From: CAVQND01 sp049518415
Lineage (GTDB): Bacteria > Verrucomicrobiota > Verrucomicrobiia > Limisphaerales > UBA8199
DNA length: 64,000 bases
Reading direction: 5' to 3'
Assembly: GCA_049518415.1 (NCBI GenBank)
Contig: JBEKRX010000071.1
Location: 23,440-87,439 of the forward strand
The position numbers and the translations under genes are program-made. Positions 1 through 7,965 of this stretch are shown here, piece by piece. The number at the start of each line of letters is the position of its first letter. The stretch's first letter is position 1. Below the pieces are notes generated by a model. That model saw only the letters and a list, made by a program, of their open reading frames with translations. It was not told the DNA's origin and did not search any database.

Positions 1-1263
1 AAAGAGCGCAACGCCAGGCAGCCCAAGCCCGCCCTGGTCATCTGCCCGGCCTCGGTCCTGCACAACTGGCGGCGCGAGGCCAGCCGCTTCACCCCGCAAC
101 TCAAAGTGCTGGTCCTCGAGAGCGGCGCGGCCCGCCACAATTTACGCAAGCAGATCCCCCAGCACGACCTCATCGTCACCAATTACGCCCTGCTCCGACG
201 CGACCTGGAGGAACTCCAGAAGTTCGCCTTCCGCGCCGCGATTCTCGACGAGGCCCAATTCATCAAGAACCCCGGCGCCCAGGTCACCCAGTCCGTCAAA
301 CAGTTGCGCTCCGAGCATCGCCTGGCCCTGACCGGCACGCCCCTGGAAAACCGGCTGCTCGATTTGTGGAGCATCGTCGATTTCATCCAGCCGGGCTATC
401 TCGGCAGCCAGGAGCAATTCTCCGAAACCTATGAGCCGCGCGGCGAAAACGCCGAATCCGCCCAGCGCATCGCCCGCCGCCGGCTCTCGGCCAAACTGCG
501 CCCGCTGCTCTTGCGCCGGTTGAAAAAGCACGTCGCCAAAGACCTGCCGGAGCGCATCGAACAGCGCCGCGACTGCGAACTGGCCGAGGAGCAGCGCAAG
601 CTATACCTGGCCGAGTTGCGCCGCCGCCGCGACCAGGTCATGCAAACCGTCGCCGAGCAGGGCCTCAACAAGAGCCAGATGCATGTCCTGGCCGCCCTGA
701 CGCGCTTGCGCCAGATTTGCTGCCACCCGAAACTCGTCGGCAACGATTCGCCCTCGGGGAAAACCGAGACCTTGTTCGAGCTGCTCGATTCGCTGGTGGC
801 GGAGGGGCAAAAGGTGCTCGTCTTCAGCCAGTTCGTGCAGATGCTCCTGTTGCTGGAGGGCGAGTGCCGCCAGCGCCAGTTCAGCACCCACCTCCTGACC
901 GGCCACACCAAAGAGCGCCAGGAGGTGGTCAACGCCTTCCAAGACGATCCCAATCCCGCCGTCTTCCTGCTTAGCCTCCGCGCCGCCGGCACCGGCCTGA
1001 ACCTGACGACCGCCAGCTACGTGGTCCTCTACGACCCCTGGTGGAACCCGGCCGTCGAGGCGCAAGCCATCGACCGTTCCCATCGCATCGGCCAGACCCA
1101 GACCGTCAACGCCTACCGCCTCATCTCCCCGGGCACCGTCGAGGAAAAAATCTGGGAACTCCAGCAGAGCAAGGCCCAAACCATTGCCGACGTGCTCGGC
1201 GAGGAAGGCTTCGCCCGCAGCCTCACCAGGGCCGACCTGGACTATTTGTTCGCCGAGGATTAG
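1..1263 (+). CDS. SNF2/DEAD-like helicase, C-terminal part (cut by window edge)
   Basis: The reading frame is open from base 1, so the gene begins upstream and about 420 codons are visible. These cover most of the ATPase core of a bacterial SNF2-family (RapA/HepA-like) DNA translocase. Visible motifs in order are ILDEAQFIKNP (Walker B, DEAQ variant), LTGTPLENRLLDLWS (motif III), LRRLKKHVAKDLPER, LVFSQFVQM (motif IV), LRAAGTGLNLTTA (motif V) and DPWWNPAVEAQAIDRSHRIGQ (motif VI with the arginine finger). Such proteins use ATP to move along DNA and remodel DNA-protein complexes; the specific substrate cannot be told from this part. The protein ends shortly after motif VI, as is usual for the family, so the C-terminus looks intact. 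Family assignment is firm; the biological role is not. Confidence 0.95.
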   Translation, partial: KERNARQPKPALVICPASVLHNWRREASRFTPQLKVLVLESGAARHNLRKQIPQHDLIVTNYALLRRDLEELQKFAFRAAILDEAQFIKNPGAQVTQSVKQLRSEHRLALTGTPLENRLLDLWSIVDFIQPGYLGSQEQFSETYEPRGENAESAQRIARRRLSAKLRPLLLRRLKKHVAKDLPERIEQRRDCELAEEQRKLYLAELRRRRDQVMQTVAEQGLNKSQMHVLAALTRLRQICCHPKLVGNDSPSGKTETLFELLDSLVAEGQKVLVFSQFVQMLLLLEGECRQRQFSTHLLTGHTKERQEVVNAFQDDPNPAVFLLSLRAAGTGLNLTTASYVVLYDPWWNPAVEAQAIDRSHRIGQTQTVNAYRLISPGTVEEKIWELQQSKAQTIADVLGEEGFARSLTRADLDYLFAED

Positions 1264-1341
1264 CTCGACAAGATTGGCTTGCCTCGATAATGCGGCCGTA
1301 GGACCGGAGCGCCGGCTTCCAGGAATCCCCAACCGGTCCGC

Positions 1342-3609
1342 CTACCTGATCCGGAGCCGATAAAACCGGGCCGGGTTCGAGTTGGTCTCGGTGACGACGT
1401 TTTGGGGCCCTATGGCGTTGGTGACCACCAGGGGCACGGCGGTGACGTTGGACCAGGCGACGTTGGCGCTGAGGGCGCCGTTGAATTGCAGCAGGTAATT
1501 GGTCAGGTCCGCCGGCCAGGAGACCAGCACCTGGTTGCTGGAGGAGAGTTGAATCGTGAGCCAGGGCGGCGACGTAACACGCGTAAGGTTGGTCACGCTG
1601 TTGTTGCCCGCCACAGGGTCATAGTCATAGGCCTCCACTGTGGCCATATTAGTGAGGGTCCCGGCCACCCGGGGAGCGACGCAGGTCAGCGTGATGGTGG
1701 CCGACCCGCCGGCGTTGAGGTCCCCGAGGCTGCAAAGCAACGAGTAGCCCACGGTGGTAAAGGAGCCCTGGGAGGTCGTTTTGGCCACCAGATTGGACAA
1801 GGAGGGTGGCGTGTCGCTCAAGCGCACATTGGGCGCGGTGTAGGGGCCGCTGTTGGTAATGGTAATCGTATAGACCAGGTTGCTGGAGGCGGGAACGGGA
1901 TCGGGCGCGACCGTCACCTGGAGCGCCACGTCGCTGTAATCGGCCACGAACGGGGCCGCGGTGGCCGGCGCGCCGCCCGGGGTGGAGACGGTGATTGGCC
2001 CGGTGGACACGCCCTCCGGCACAGCAGCCATGATGGTCGTGTTGCCGGCGATGGTGAAGCCGGCGGCCAGGCCGTTGAACCGCACGGCCGTGGCGCCCAG
2101 GAGATTCAGGCCGGTGATGGTGACATTGGTTCCGGGCAGGCCGTGCTTGGGGTTGAAGTCCGAAAGGCTGGGCGCCCCATAGAACCACCGGCTGCCGCTG
2201 TCGGCCCTGCCGCCGGGGGTCATCAGGCTGAGCGGCCCGGTGGTCACGTCATCGGGCGCCATTGCCCCGATGGTCGAGTTGTTCGTCACTACGAAGCTGG
2301 GGGCCGGGAGGCCGTTGAACCAGACGGTCCTGGCGTCGGTGAAATTCGCCCCCGAGAGCCGGACCCAAGTGCCCGCCGGCCCGTTGGCAGGAGTGAAAGT
2401 CGAGATGGTTGGCGGCAGATAGAAATTGCCCGGGCCGATGGCTGTGCCGTCGGAGGTCGTCACGGAGATTGGGCCGGTGGCCGCCGCTGCGGGCACGAAG
2501 GCCGTGAGTTGGCTGAAAGTGAAGCCGGGCTGCAGGGCGGCGAGCACGCCGTTGAATCGCACGGTCGGTGTTCCGGTTCCGGCGTTGAAATTGGCGCCCC
2601 AAACGGTCACGGCGGTATTCGGCGGACCGGAAGTGGGAGAAAAACTGTAGATCGCCGGCCAAACCACGAAGCTGGAGGCGGTGGTGACGGAGCCGGCGGG
2701 TGCATTCAAACGGATCGGCCCGGTGGTCGCGTTGGCCGGCACGGTGAACTGGAGGGTCGAGTTGTTGGTGGGAGTGACCTCGAGGGGAAGCCCGTTCAGC
2801 AGCACCGCGGTCGCCCCGAGGAAGTTGGCGCCCGTCAGCACCACGTTGGTTCCGGGCGGACCCGCCGCCGGGGAGAAACCGGTGATGGCTGGCGGCACGA
2901 AAAAGTTCGAGCTGCTGGTGTAGCTCCCTCTTGGGGTGGTGACTGCGATCAGGCCGGTGGTCACTGTGCCCGGGGCGTTGATTTGCAGCCGGCTATCCGA
3001 TTCAGCAAAAAGGCCCGTCCCTGGCTTGCCGTCGAAAGTCGCACTGGTGGCGCCGGTGAAGTGCTCTCCGTTCAGGATCACCTGGACGCCGCCCGCCCCG
3101 CGCCAAGGGCTGAAATCATGGATGTATGGGCCGGGGCCGACGACGACGAAATCCTGGAGGCTGGAAGCGGCGAGGCCATTGACGATCACAGTAATCGTGC
3201 AGGGGCCCGCCGGCGCTGCCGCCGGCACCTCGGCCTGAATGTCAGTGTCGCCGACCGCCCTGGCCAGCGGGTCTGGCACGTTGCCGAACTTCACCACCAG
3301 CGTCCCCGAGAGGCCGGGATAAAGGCCGGTGCCGTGAATGTGCACGTAGTTTGGGTCGCCGGTCGCCGCAAAGGCCGGACTGAAATCAGTAATGACCGGC
3401 GCCCCGAGGAGCTGACCCACGCCGGCGAACAGCAGCAGGGCCGGACCGACGAAACCAGAGCTAAGTACTGGGTGACGTAAATACGATGACGTAGGCGGCG
3501 AGGGATTTTTGGCGCAGACGAGGCGCGAGCACCGAGCATATCCGCAGCGATCTGTGAGGTGCGAGCAACGAAGTCTGCGCCACCATCTGCGGGGGCAAAT
3601 CAATGACAC
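1342..3609 (-). CDS. Secreted IPT/TIG-repeat protein with DUF11-like domain
   Basis: Up to 755 residues. Six IPT/TIG-like immunoglobulin repeats are visible, each opening like ITGFSPAAGPPGTNVVLTGANF, followed by a DUF11-like domain (VAPDPVPASSNLVYTITITNSG through VAGNNSVTNLT). The last 75 residues resemble the beta-rich tail of many verrucomicrobial exported proteins and end NPARFYRLRIR. A hydrophobic stretch GPALLLFAGVGQLLGAP near residue 55 looks like a signal-peptide core. The only upstream start is a GTG at 3609, and the first 40 or so residues (basic, cysteine-rich) are the translation of an inverted-repeat element, so the true start is uncertain and the original N-terminus may have been replaced. 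Function is probably extracellular adhesion or structure, inferred only from fold type. It converges on the helicase at 1-1263. Confidence 0.8.
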   Translation of the reverse strand: MSLICPRRWWRRLRCSHLTDRCGYARCSRLVCAKNPSPPTSSYLRHPVLSSGFVGPALLLFAGVGQLLGAPVITDFSPAFAATGDPNYVHIHGTGLYPGLSGTLVVKFGNVPDPLARAVGDTDIQAEVPAAAPAGPCTITVIVNGLAASSLQDFVVVGPGPYIHDFSPWRGAGGVQVILNGEHFTGATSATFDGKPGTGLFAESDSRLQINAPGTVTTGLIAVTTPRGSYTSSSNFFVPPAITGFSPAAGPPGTNVVLTGANFLGATAVLLNGLPLEVTPTNNSTLQFTVPANATTGPIRLNAPAGSVTTASSFVVWPAIYSFSPTSGPPNTAVTVWGANFNAGTGTPTVRFNGVLAALQPGFTFSQLTAFVPAAAATGPISVTTSDGTAIGPGNFYLPPTISTFTPANGPAGTWVRLSGANFTDARTVWFNGLPAPSFVVTNNSTIGAMAPDDVTTGPLSLMTPGGRADSGSRWFYGAPSLSDFNPKHGLPGTNVTITGLNLLGATAVRFNGLAAGFTIAGNTTIMAAVPEGVSTGPITVSTPGGAPATAAPFVADYSDVALQVTVAPDPVPASSNLVYTITITNSGPYTAPNVRLSDTPPSLSNLVAKTTSQGSFTTVGYSLLCSLGDLNAGGSATITLTCVAPRVAGTLTNMATVEAYDYDPVAGNNSVTNLTRVTSPPWLTIQLSSSNQVLVSWPADLTNYLLQFNGALSANVAWSNVTAVPLVVTNAIGPQNVVTETNSNPARFYRLRIR
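3480..3600. repeat. Inverted-repeat element at the 5' edge of the TIG gene
   Basis: About 120 bp whose ends pair: ggcgcagac near 3513 matches gtctgcgcc near 3580. Internal near-repeats are gcgcgagcac and gtgcgagcaa, and tgacgta occurs twice at 3471-3495. It looks like a small non-coding interspersed element. It supplies the first codons of the minus-strand TIG protein and lies upstream of the lipoprotein gene at 3670. Only one copy was seen here, so membership of a family is inference. Confidence 0.5.
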
Positions 3610-3669
3610 ATTTATGCTTTACAAACCCTGCCCCTTGAGGGTAAGCTTGCCTCCCGAACTGAAGAATTT

Positions 3670-4113
3670 ATGCGAAATCGAATCCCTTTCCTTGCCGCCC
3701 TGGTCCTGGCTGCCGCCCTGGTGGGCGGGTGCGCCAACACCGAGCGCAAACTCGGGCGCGGCGTGAGCAATACCTTTGAAATCGTTCGCATGGGCGAGAT
3801 GCGCCGCACCCTCGAGCAGTCTTGCTTGTTCGACGGCCCCAATACCGGCCACGCCACCGGCCTGATTCGGGGGCTTAACCGGACGCTGGCGCGGACCGGC
3901 ATCGGGCTTTATGAGGTCGTGACTGCCGCCTTCCCGCCCTACGACCCGGTTTTCACCGATTTCATGTCCCCTGGTCCTGTGTATCCGGATAATTACCAAC
4001 CCGGGCTGGTCGAGGACCCGGCCTTTTCCACCGACACCAATCTGGGCTTCAGCGGGGGCGACATTGCGCCGATGGTGCCGGGCAGCCGTTTCCGGGTTTT
4101 CGATACTCACTAA
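3670..4113 (+). CDS. TIGR04073-family exosortase-system-associated lipoprotein
   Basis: 147 residues. The N-terminus is a lipoprotein signal: basic MRNR, a hydrophobic core, and the lipobox LVGGC with the lipidated cysteine at about residue 21. After it comes RKLGRGVSNTFEIVRMGE, matching the conserved opening of the TIGR04073 family, a verrucomicrobial family associated with exosortase systems, and a second conserved block GLIRGLNRTLARTGIGLYEVVTAAFPPYDP. The biochemical role is unknown; it should sit in a cell-envelope membrane. No exosortase or PEP-CTERM gene was found in this window. The gene is not obviously in an operon: ispE follows after about 140 bp that hold a 19 bp palindromic repeat. 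Confidence 0.85.
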   Translation: MRNRIPFLAALVLAAALVGGCANTERKLGRGVSNTFEIVRMGEMRRTLEQSCLFDGPNTGHATGLIRGLNRTLARTGIGLYEVVTAAFPPYDPVFTDFMSPGPVYPDNYQPGLVEDPAFSTDTNLGFSGGDIAPMVPGSRFRVFDTH

Positions 4114-4127
4114 TCACTGCCCCGTGG

Positions 4128-4146
4128 TCCCGATTCCGAATCGGGA
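4128..4146. repeat. 19 bp palindromic repeat (family E copy 1)
   Basis: The sequence tcccgattccgaatcggga is a perfect palindrome except for its central base. The same motif occurs near 38087, 38123, 44447 and 56464, usually with other shared modules. Here it stands alone between the lipoprotein gene and ispE and could form a hairpin in RNA. Confidence 0.8.
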
Positions 4147-4251
4147 GCGTTCGCCGCTGGATTGTGCCGCGGGAAGACCGCGGTTTATGGTGCCAAGGCG
4201 CGTCCAAACTTTGGAGGTCGAGGCGCTCCCAGAGCTGATTTGCGCCCGCCA

Positions 4252-5142
4252 ATGACCCTGGAAAAACAATCGCCTGGCAAAGTCAACCTGCTGCTGAACA
4301 TCCTCGGCGAGCGCGCGGATGGTTTTCATGAACTGGAAAGCGTCATGCACCCCATCGCGGTGTATGACCGGCTCAGCTTCACCCGGACCGGCCAGGGCCT
4401 CCAGTTGACCTGCGACGAAGCCAGGCTGCCGACGGACTCGCGCAACCTGGTTCGTCACGCCGCGGAACTCTTTTTCCAGGCCGCCCACATCAGCGAGGGC
4501 GTGCGCTTGCACGTGGAAAAACGAATTCCGCTGGCGGCGGGTTTGGGCGGCGGCAGCGGCAATGCCGCCACCACGCTCCTGGGGTTGAACGAACTCTTTG
4601 GCCGTCCGCTCGGGCCCGAGGCCCTGCATTCGCTGGCGGCGCGCTGCGGCTCGGATGTCCCCTTTTTCCTGCAATGCACTCCCGCCCTGGCGACCGGGCG
4701 CGGCGAGCAAATCGAGCCGCTGGGCGCCTTTGCGGCCCTCCAGGGGACGGCGTTCCTGTTGATTCACCCCGGTTTTGGCATTCCCACGGCCTGGGCCTAT
4801 CAACAACTGGCCCGGTTCCCGGACGCCCTGCATGGCCGCCCGGGGCGGGCCCGGAAACTCATCGCCCTGCTGCGCACCGCCCAGCTCAAGTCCGCCGGGG
4901 CGGAGTTTTACAATTCCCTCGAAGCCCCCGCCCTGGAAAAGTATCCGCTCCTGGCGCTGTTCCAGGAGTTCCTCCGCGCCAACGGCGCCGCCGCCACGCT
5001 TATGTCCGGCAGCGGTTCGGCCACCTTCGCCCTCCTCGCCAGCCCCGCCGCCGCCCAAACCCTGGCCGAGCAGTTCAAAGCCAAATTCGGCTCGGCCCAC
5101 TGGACCGCCGTCGTGCCGGCAGTTGCTCACCCAGTCGCTTGA
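4252..5142 (+). CDS. ispE: 4-diphosphocytidyl-2-C-methyl-D-erythritol kinase
   Basis: 296 residues from the ATG at 4252; an upstream GTG-type extension was rejected because the family begins at the SPGKVNLLLNILG block. This GHMP kinase phosphorylates CDP-methylerythritol with ATP in the non-mevalonate (MEP) isoprenoid pathway in the cytoplasm. Visible motifs are PGKVNLLLNI at residues 7-16 (substrate lysine), the GHMP ATP loop PLAAGLGGGSGNAA near residues 88-101, and the C-terminal glycine-rich motif LMSGSGSATFAL near residue 250. Length is normal for IspE. No neighbouring isoprenoid gene is present. The gene ends at a short palindrome (5145-5159). Confidence 0.96.
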   Translation: MTLEKQSPGKVNLLLNILGERADGFHELESVMHPIAVYDRLSFTRTGQGLQLTCDEARLPTDSRNLVRHAAELFFQAAHISEGVRLHVEKRIPLAAGLGGGSGNAATTLLGLNELFGRPLGPEALHSLAARCGSDVPFFLQCTPALATGRGEQIEPLGAFAALQGTAFLLIHPGFGIPTAWAYQQLARFPDALHGRPGRARKLIALLRTAQLKSAGAEFYNSLEAPALEKYPLLALFQEFLRANGAAATLMSGSGSATFALLASPAAAQTLAEQFKAKFGSAHWTAVVPAVAHPVA

Positions 5143-5144
5143 CT

Positions 5145-5159
5145 GTAAGCGTTGCTTAC
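5145..5159. promoter_or_regulatory. GTAAGC-N3-GCTTAC palindrome just after ispE
   Basis: A perfect 6 bp inverted repeat with a 3 bp centre, gtaagcgttgcttac, two bases after the ispE stop. The same half-sites occur at 55161-55175 with a different centre. It could be a weak transcript-end hairpin or a protein-binding site; there is no following T-run, so a classical terminator is not supported. Confidence 0.4.
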
Positions 5160-5311
5160 GTTATTCTTACGGGAAACGAGGTCCGCCTTCAGAACCTGCG
5201 TCTGGATTTCCTTGAGCCGGCCACGCCAGGTTCGGCGAGCCAGGGGCTTGCGCGGCTGCGCGGTGGCAGTGCCCGGATGCGCCCCGTGCGATAGTGCCCC
5301 GCTCAGATAAC

Positions 5312-5340
5312 TTGAGTCGCCGCCGTTCCTTGCCTAGACT
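5312..5340 (+). promoter_or_regulatory. Putative sigma-70 promoter of the first MoxR operon
   Basis: TTGAGT (5312-5317), a 17 bp spacer, and TAGACT (5335-5340). The start codon is at 5349, only 8 nt after the -10 box, so transcription would begin at or next to the ATG, giving a leaderless or nearly leaderless mRNA. Predicted from sequence only. Confidence 0.5.
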
Positions 5341-5348
5341 CGTGGAAC

Positions 5349-6329
5349 ATGAGCATTGCGTTGAATGAACAAGTCCAGGCGGCGGCGGCCTGGATCGGGA
5401 ACCTGCGGGGCGAGATCGGCAAGGTCATCGTGGGCCAGGAGCAGTTGGTGGATCGCTTGCTGGTCGGATTGCTGGCCAACGGCCACGTCCTGCTCGAGGG
5501 CGTGCCCGGTCTGGCCAAGACGCTCTCGGTCCGCACCCTGGCGGCAGCCATCCACGCTTCTTTTCATCGCATCCAGTTCACGCCCGACCTGCTGCCGGCG
5601 GACATCGTCGGGACGCTGATTTACAGCCCCCAGGACGGCAAGTACCACGCCACCAAGGGACCGGTGTTTGCCAACTTCGTGTTGGCGGATGAAATCAACC
5701 GGGCGCCGGCCAAGGTGCAGTCGGCCCTGCTGGAGACCATGCAGGAGCGGCAGGTCACCCTGGGCGGGGAGACCATGCCGCTGCCCTCGCCCTTCCTGGT
5801 CTTGGCCACCGAGAACCCGATCGACCAGGAAGGGACCTATCCGCTGCCCGAGGCCCAGGTGGACCGTTTCATGTTCAAGGTGCTGGTGGACTATCCCTCC
5901 TTCGGGGAAGAGCGCAAGATCCTGGACCGCATGGCCTTCACGGCCCCGGAAACTCGGGTCCAGCCGGTCATTCCCTTGGACGAGATCCTGCGAACGCGGC
6001 GGCTGGTGGACCAGATTCACGTGGACGCGAAGGTGCGGGATTACGTGGTCCACCTGGTCTTCGCCACCCGCCAGCCGGCGCACTACCAGCTCGACCTCAA
6101 GCATTTCATCCAGTTCGGCGCTTCGCCGCGCGGGACGATTTACCTGACGCTGGCCGCCCGCGCCTGGGCGCTGTTGCAAGGCCGCGCTTACGTGACGCCC
6201 GAGGACGTCAAGAGCATCGGCCCCGACGTCCTGCGCCACCGCATTATCCTGACCTACGAAGCCGAGGCGCAAGCGGTGACGACCGATGCGATTATCAAGA
6301 AGGTGTTTAACGCGGTGCCGGTGCCCTAA
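5349..6329 (+). CDS. MoxR-family AAA+ ATPase (first copy)
   Basis: 326 residues, the usual size for MoxR. The AAA+ motifs are a Walker A variant GVPGLAKT near residue 55, Walker B FVLADEINRAPAKVQSALLE near 110, and sensor 1 LATENPIDQEGTYPLPEAQVDRF near 155. The C-terminal lid (about 230-326) includes YLTLAARAWALLQGRAYVTPEDV. MoxR ATPases act as chaperones that assemble or activate envelope-associated complexes, often with von Willebrand A partners. Here it heads a five-gene operon with DUF58, DUF4381-like, BatA-like and BatB-like genes, the classical MoxR-Bat arrangement. A second MoxR lies at 48904 with different partners. The client is unknown. Confidence 0.95.
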   Translation: MSIALNEQVQAAAAWIGNLRGEIGKVIVGQEQLVDRLLVGLLANGHVLLEGVPGLAKTLSVRTLAAAIHASFHRIQFTPDLLPADIVGTLIYSPQDGKYHATKGPVFANFVLADEINRAPAKVQSALLETMQERQVTLGGETMPLPSPFLVLATENPIDQEGTYPLPEAQVDRFMFKVLVDYPSFGEERKILDRMAFTAPETRVQPVIPLDEILRTRRLVDQIHVDAKVRDYVVHLVFATRQPAHYQLDLKHFIQFGASPRGTIYLTLAARAWALLQGRAYVTPEDVKSIGPDVLRHRIILTYEAEAQAVTTDAIIKKVFNAVPVP

Positions 6330-6334
6330 TGAAG

Positions 6335-6395
6335 ATGACCTTGGCAATGGGCAATTTGCATTCGGCGATTGGCAATTGGCAATGGGAGATTGGCA
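6335..6395 (+). repeat. Short degenerate tandem repeats (GGCAATTG units) between moxR and DUF58
   Basis: The spacer and the DUF58 start are filled with variants of ttggcaatt/ggcaatggg/ggcgatt. Similar units return at the starts of the DUF4381-like (7306-7340) and BatB (9008-9124) genes and inside hypF, in both orientations. The DUF58 ATG at 6396 sits directly on the last unit. Confidence 0.75.
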
Positions 6396-7301
6396 ATGAC
6401 GGTGACTGAGCTGCTGGAGACTGTTCGTCGCGTGGAGGTGCGCACCAATCGCCTGGTAAACGACACCATGGTGGGCGCCTACCTGAGCCAGTTCAAAGGC
6501 CGGGGCATGGATTTCGACGAGTTGCGCGAGTATATCCCGGGCGACGAGGTCCGCGATATTGACTGGAACGCGACCTACCGGATGGGCCGGCCTTTTGTGA
6601 AGCGCTACCGGGAGGAGCGCGAGTTGGCGATGGTGTTGGCCGTGGACATCTCGGCCTCGTCGGCGTTTGGCTCGTTGCGCCGGAGCAAACGTCAGTTCGC
6701 CGCCGAGCTGGCCGGTACGCTGGCGATTTCCGCCACCCGCAGCAGTGACAAGGTCGCGCTGCTGCTGTTCAGCGACCAGGTGGAGCTGTTCCTCCCACCC
6801 CGCAAAGGCCGCCGCCAGATCCTCCGGCTCATCCGGGAAACGCTCTTCTTCGAGCCCAAACACCGCGGCACCGACATCCCCGGCGCCCTGGCCTTCCTCA
6901 ACCACGTCCTGCACCGGCGCTCGATTGTCTTCCTGCTTACCGATTTCCTGCACAATTTCGGCGCCGCGGCGGCCGGGCGCGACACGGTCCAGGAAATCGG
7001 CCTCACCAATGCCCGGCACGACCTGATCTGCCTGCACCTGCACGACCCCCGCGAAGGCGAGCTGCCCCCGGCCGGCCTGCTTACCCTCGAGGACGCCGAG
7101 ACCGGCGAATTGCTCGAGGTGGATTCGAGCCGCGCGGCCGTGCGCGAAAAGTACGCCGCCACCAACGCCCAACGGCTCGCCGAGCTGGACCGCGCCCTGC
7201 GCCGCGCGGGCGTGGACACGCTCCGCTTCAGCACGGCGGAGAGCTTCGCCCAGACGCTCCAGCGCTTCTTCGAAACCCGGCGGGGAAGGAGGAGAGGATG
7301 A
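6396..7301 (+). CDS. DUF58-domain protein of the MoxR-Bat operon
   Basis: 301 residues from the ATG at 6396; an upstream TTG would only add repeat-encoded residues. The DUF58 signature LREYIPGDEVRDIDWNATYR lies near residues 44-63, followed by PFVKRYREERELAMVLAVDISAS, the start of a vWA-like fold with a DxSxS MIDAS-type motif. DUF58 proteins are predicted partners of MoxR ATPases and may pass or position client proteins; the biochemical role is not established. The gene end overlaps the next start (ATG at 7298, TGA ending at 7301), so translation is probably coupled. The compact size without membrane helices matches the cytoplasmic DUF58 type, unlike the longer copy at 50139. Confidence 0.92.
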   Translation: MTVTELLETVRRVEVRTNRLVNDTMVGAYLSQFKGRGMDFDELREYIPGDEVRDIDWNATYRMGRPFVKRYREERELAMVLAVDISASSAFGSLRRSKRQFAAELAGTLAISATRSSDKVALLLFSDQVELFLPPRKGRRQILRLIRETLFFEPKHRGTDIPGALAFLNHVLHRRSIVFLLTDFLHNFGAAAAGRDTVQEIGLTNARHDLICLHLHDPREGELPPAGLLTLEDAETGELLEVDSSRAAVREKYAATNAQRLAELDRALRRAGVDTLRFSTAESFAQTLQRFFETRRGRRRG

Positions 7302-7918
7302 GCATCCGCATTGCCAATTGCCAATTGGCAATTGGAAATCTGCTGCTCGCGACGGCCTCGCTCACGGCTGGCACCAACTCTCCTGACCAAATCCCTCCCC
7401 TCCGTCCGCCGCGCGGCGAACTGCCGCCAGGCTTTTGGGAAGAATATGGACTGTTGGTGGTGGTTGGGGCTGTGCTGGCGCTTACGTTGCTGGGCGTGGC
7501 GGCCTGGTTCCTCAGCCGGCCCAAGCCGGTGGCCGTGCCGGCCCCCGAGGCGCTGGCGCGCCAGGCCCTCGAGCCGTTGCGCCGGCAGCCAGAAGAGGGC
7601 GGGCTGCTGAGCCGCGTCTCGCAGGTCTTGCGGCATTACCTCCAGGCCGCCTTCGGTCTGCCGCCGGAGGAACTGACCACCACCGAGTTCTGCCGCGCGC
7701 TCGGCGGGCACGAGCGAGTCGGGCCGGAGTTGGCGGCGGCCCTGAGCGAGTTCCTGCGCCGCTGCGACGAGCGCAAGTTTGCGCCGACCGCCCCGCCGCC
7801 GGCCCTCGGGGCCGTCGAGCAGGCCCTTAAGTTCATTGAGGCCTCCGAGCAACGCCTGGCACGGTTGCGTCAGGCCGCCCAGGCGGTCCCAGCGGCGGCC
7901 AGCAAAGGGGGTCAGTAG
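7298..7918 (+). CDS. DUF4381-like single-pass membrane protein
   Basis: 206 residues. The first 12 or so residues (IANCQLAIGN) are encoded by the same ggcaattg tandem repeat found in neighbouring spacers; a possible secretion-like segment LLLATASLTAG follows. One clear membrane helix (GLLVVVGAVLALTLLGVAAWFL) lies near residues 49-70, then a cytoplasmic helical region with RVSQVLRHYLQAAFGLPPEELTTTEF, typical of the DUF4381 proteins placed between DUF58 and BatA in MoxR operons. It starts inside the DUF58 stop (ATGA overlap) and is followed 47 bp later by the BatA-like gene. Role unknown, probably a scaffold of the MoxR-Bat complex. Confidence 0.82.
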   Translation: MSIRIANCQLAIGNLLLATASLTAGTNSPDQIPPLRPPRGELPPGFWEEYGLLVVVGAVLALTLLGVAAWFLSRPKPVAVPAPEALARQALEPLRRQPEEGGLLSRVSQVLRHYLQAAFGLPPEELTTTEFCRALGGHERVGPELAAALSEFLRRCDERKFAPTAPPPALGAVEQALKFIEASEQRLARLRQAAQAVPAAASKGGQ

Positions 7919-7965
7919 AGCGACGCCTTGGGTTTCAAGGCCTTAAGGCCTCAAGGCTCGAGTGA
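7919..7965 (+). repeat. Short repeat spacer (CAAGGCcttaaGGCctCAAGGC)
   Basis: The 47 bp between the DUF4381-like and BatA-like genes consist largely of ccttgg, tcaaggc, cttaaggc and tcaaggc units, partly palindromic. This is the same kind of unit-by-unit filling seen in other spacers of the window, with a different unit. Confidence 0.55.

Noticed and set aside
1402..3480. Plus-strand open frame of 692 codons opposite the TIG gene
   Set aside because: GC-rich shadow: Gly/Arg/His-rich with no domain, while the minus strand encodes clear TIG repeats.
3670..4113. Exosortase/PEP-CTERM cluster around the TIGR04073 gene
   Set aside because: No exosortase, no PEP-CTERM tail and no polysaccharide operon nearby; the family name alone does not support it.
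5334..7331. Minus-strand frame of 665 codons opposite moxR and DUF58
   Set aside because: Antisense shadow; the plus strand shows full AAA+ and DUF58 motifs with operon overlaps.
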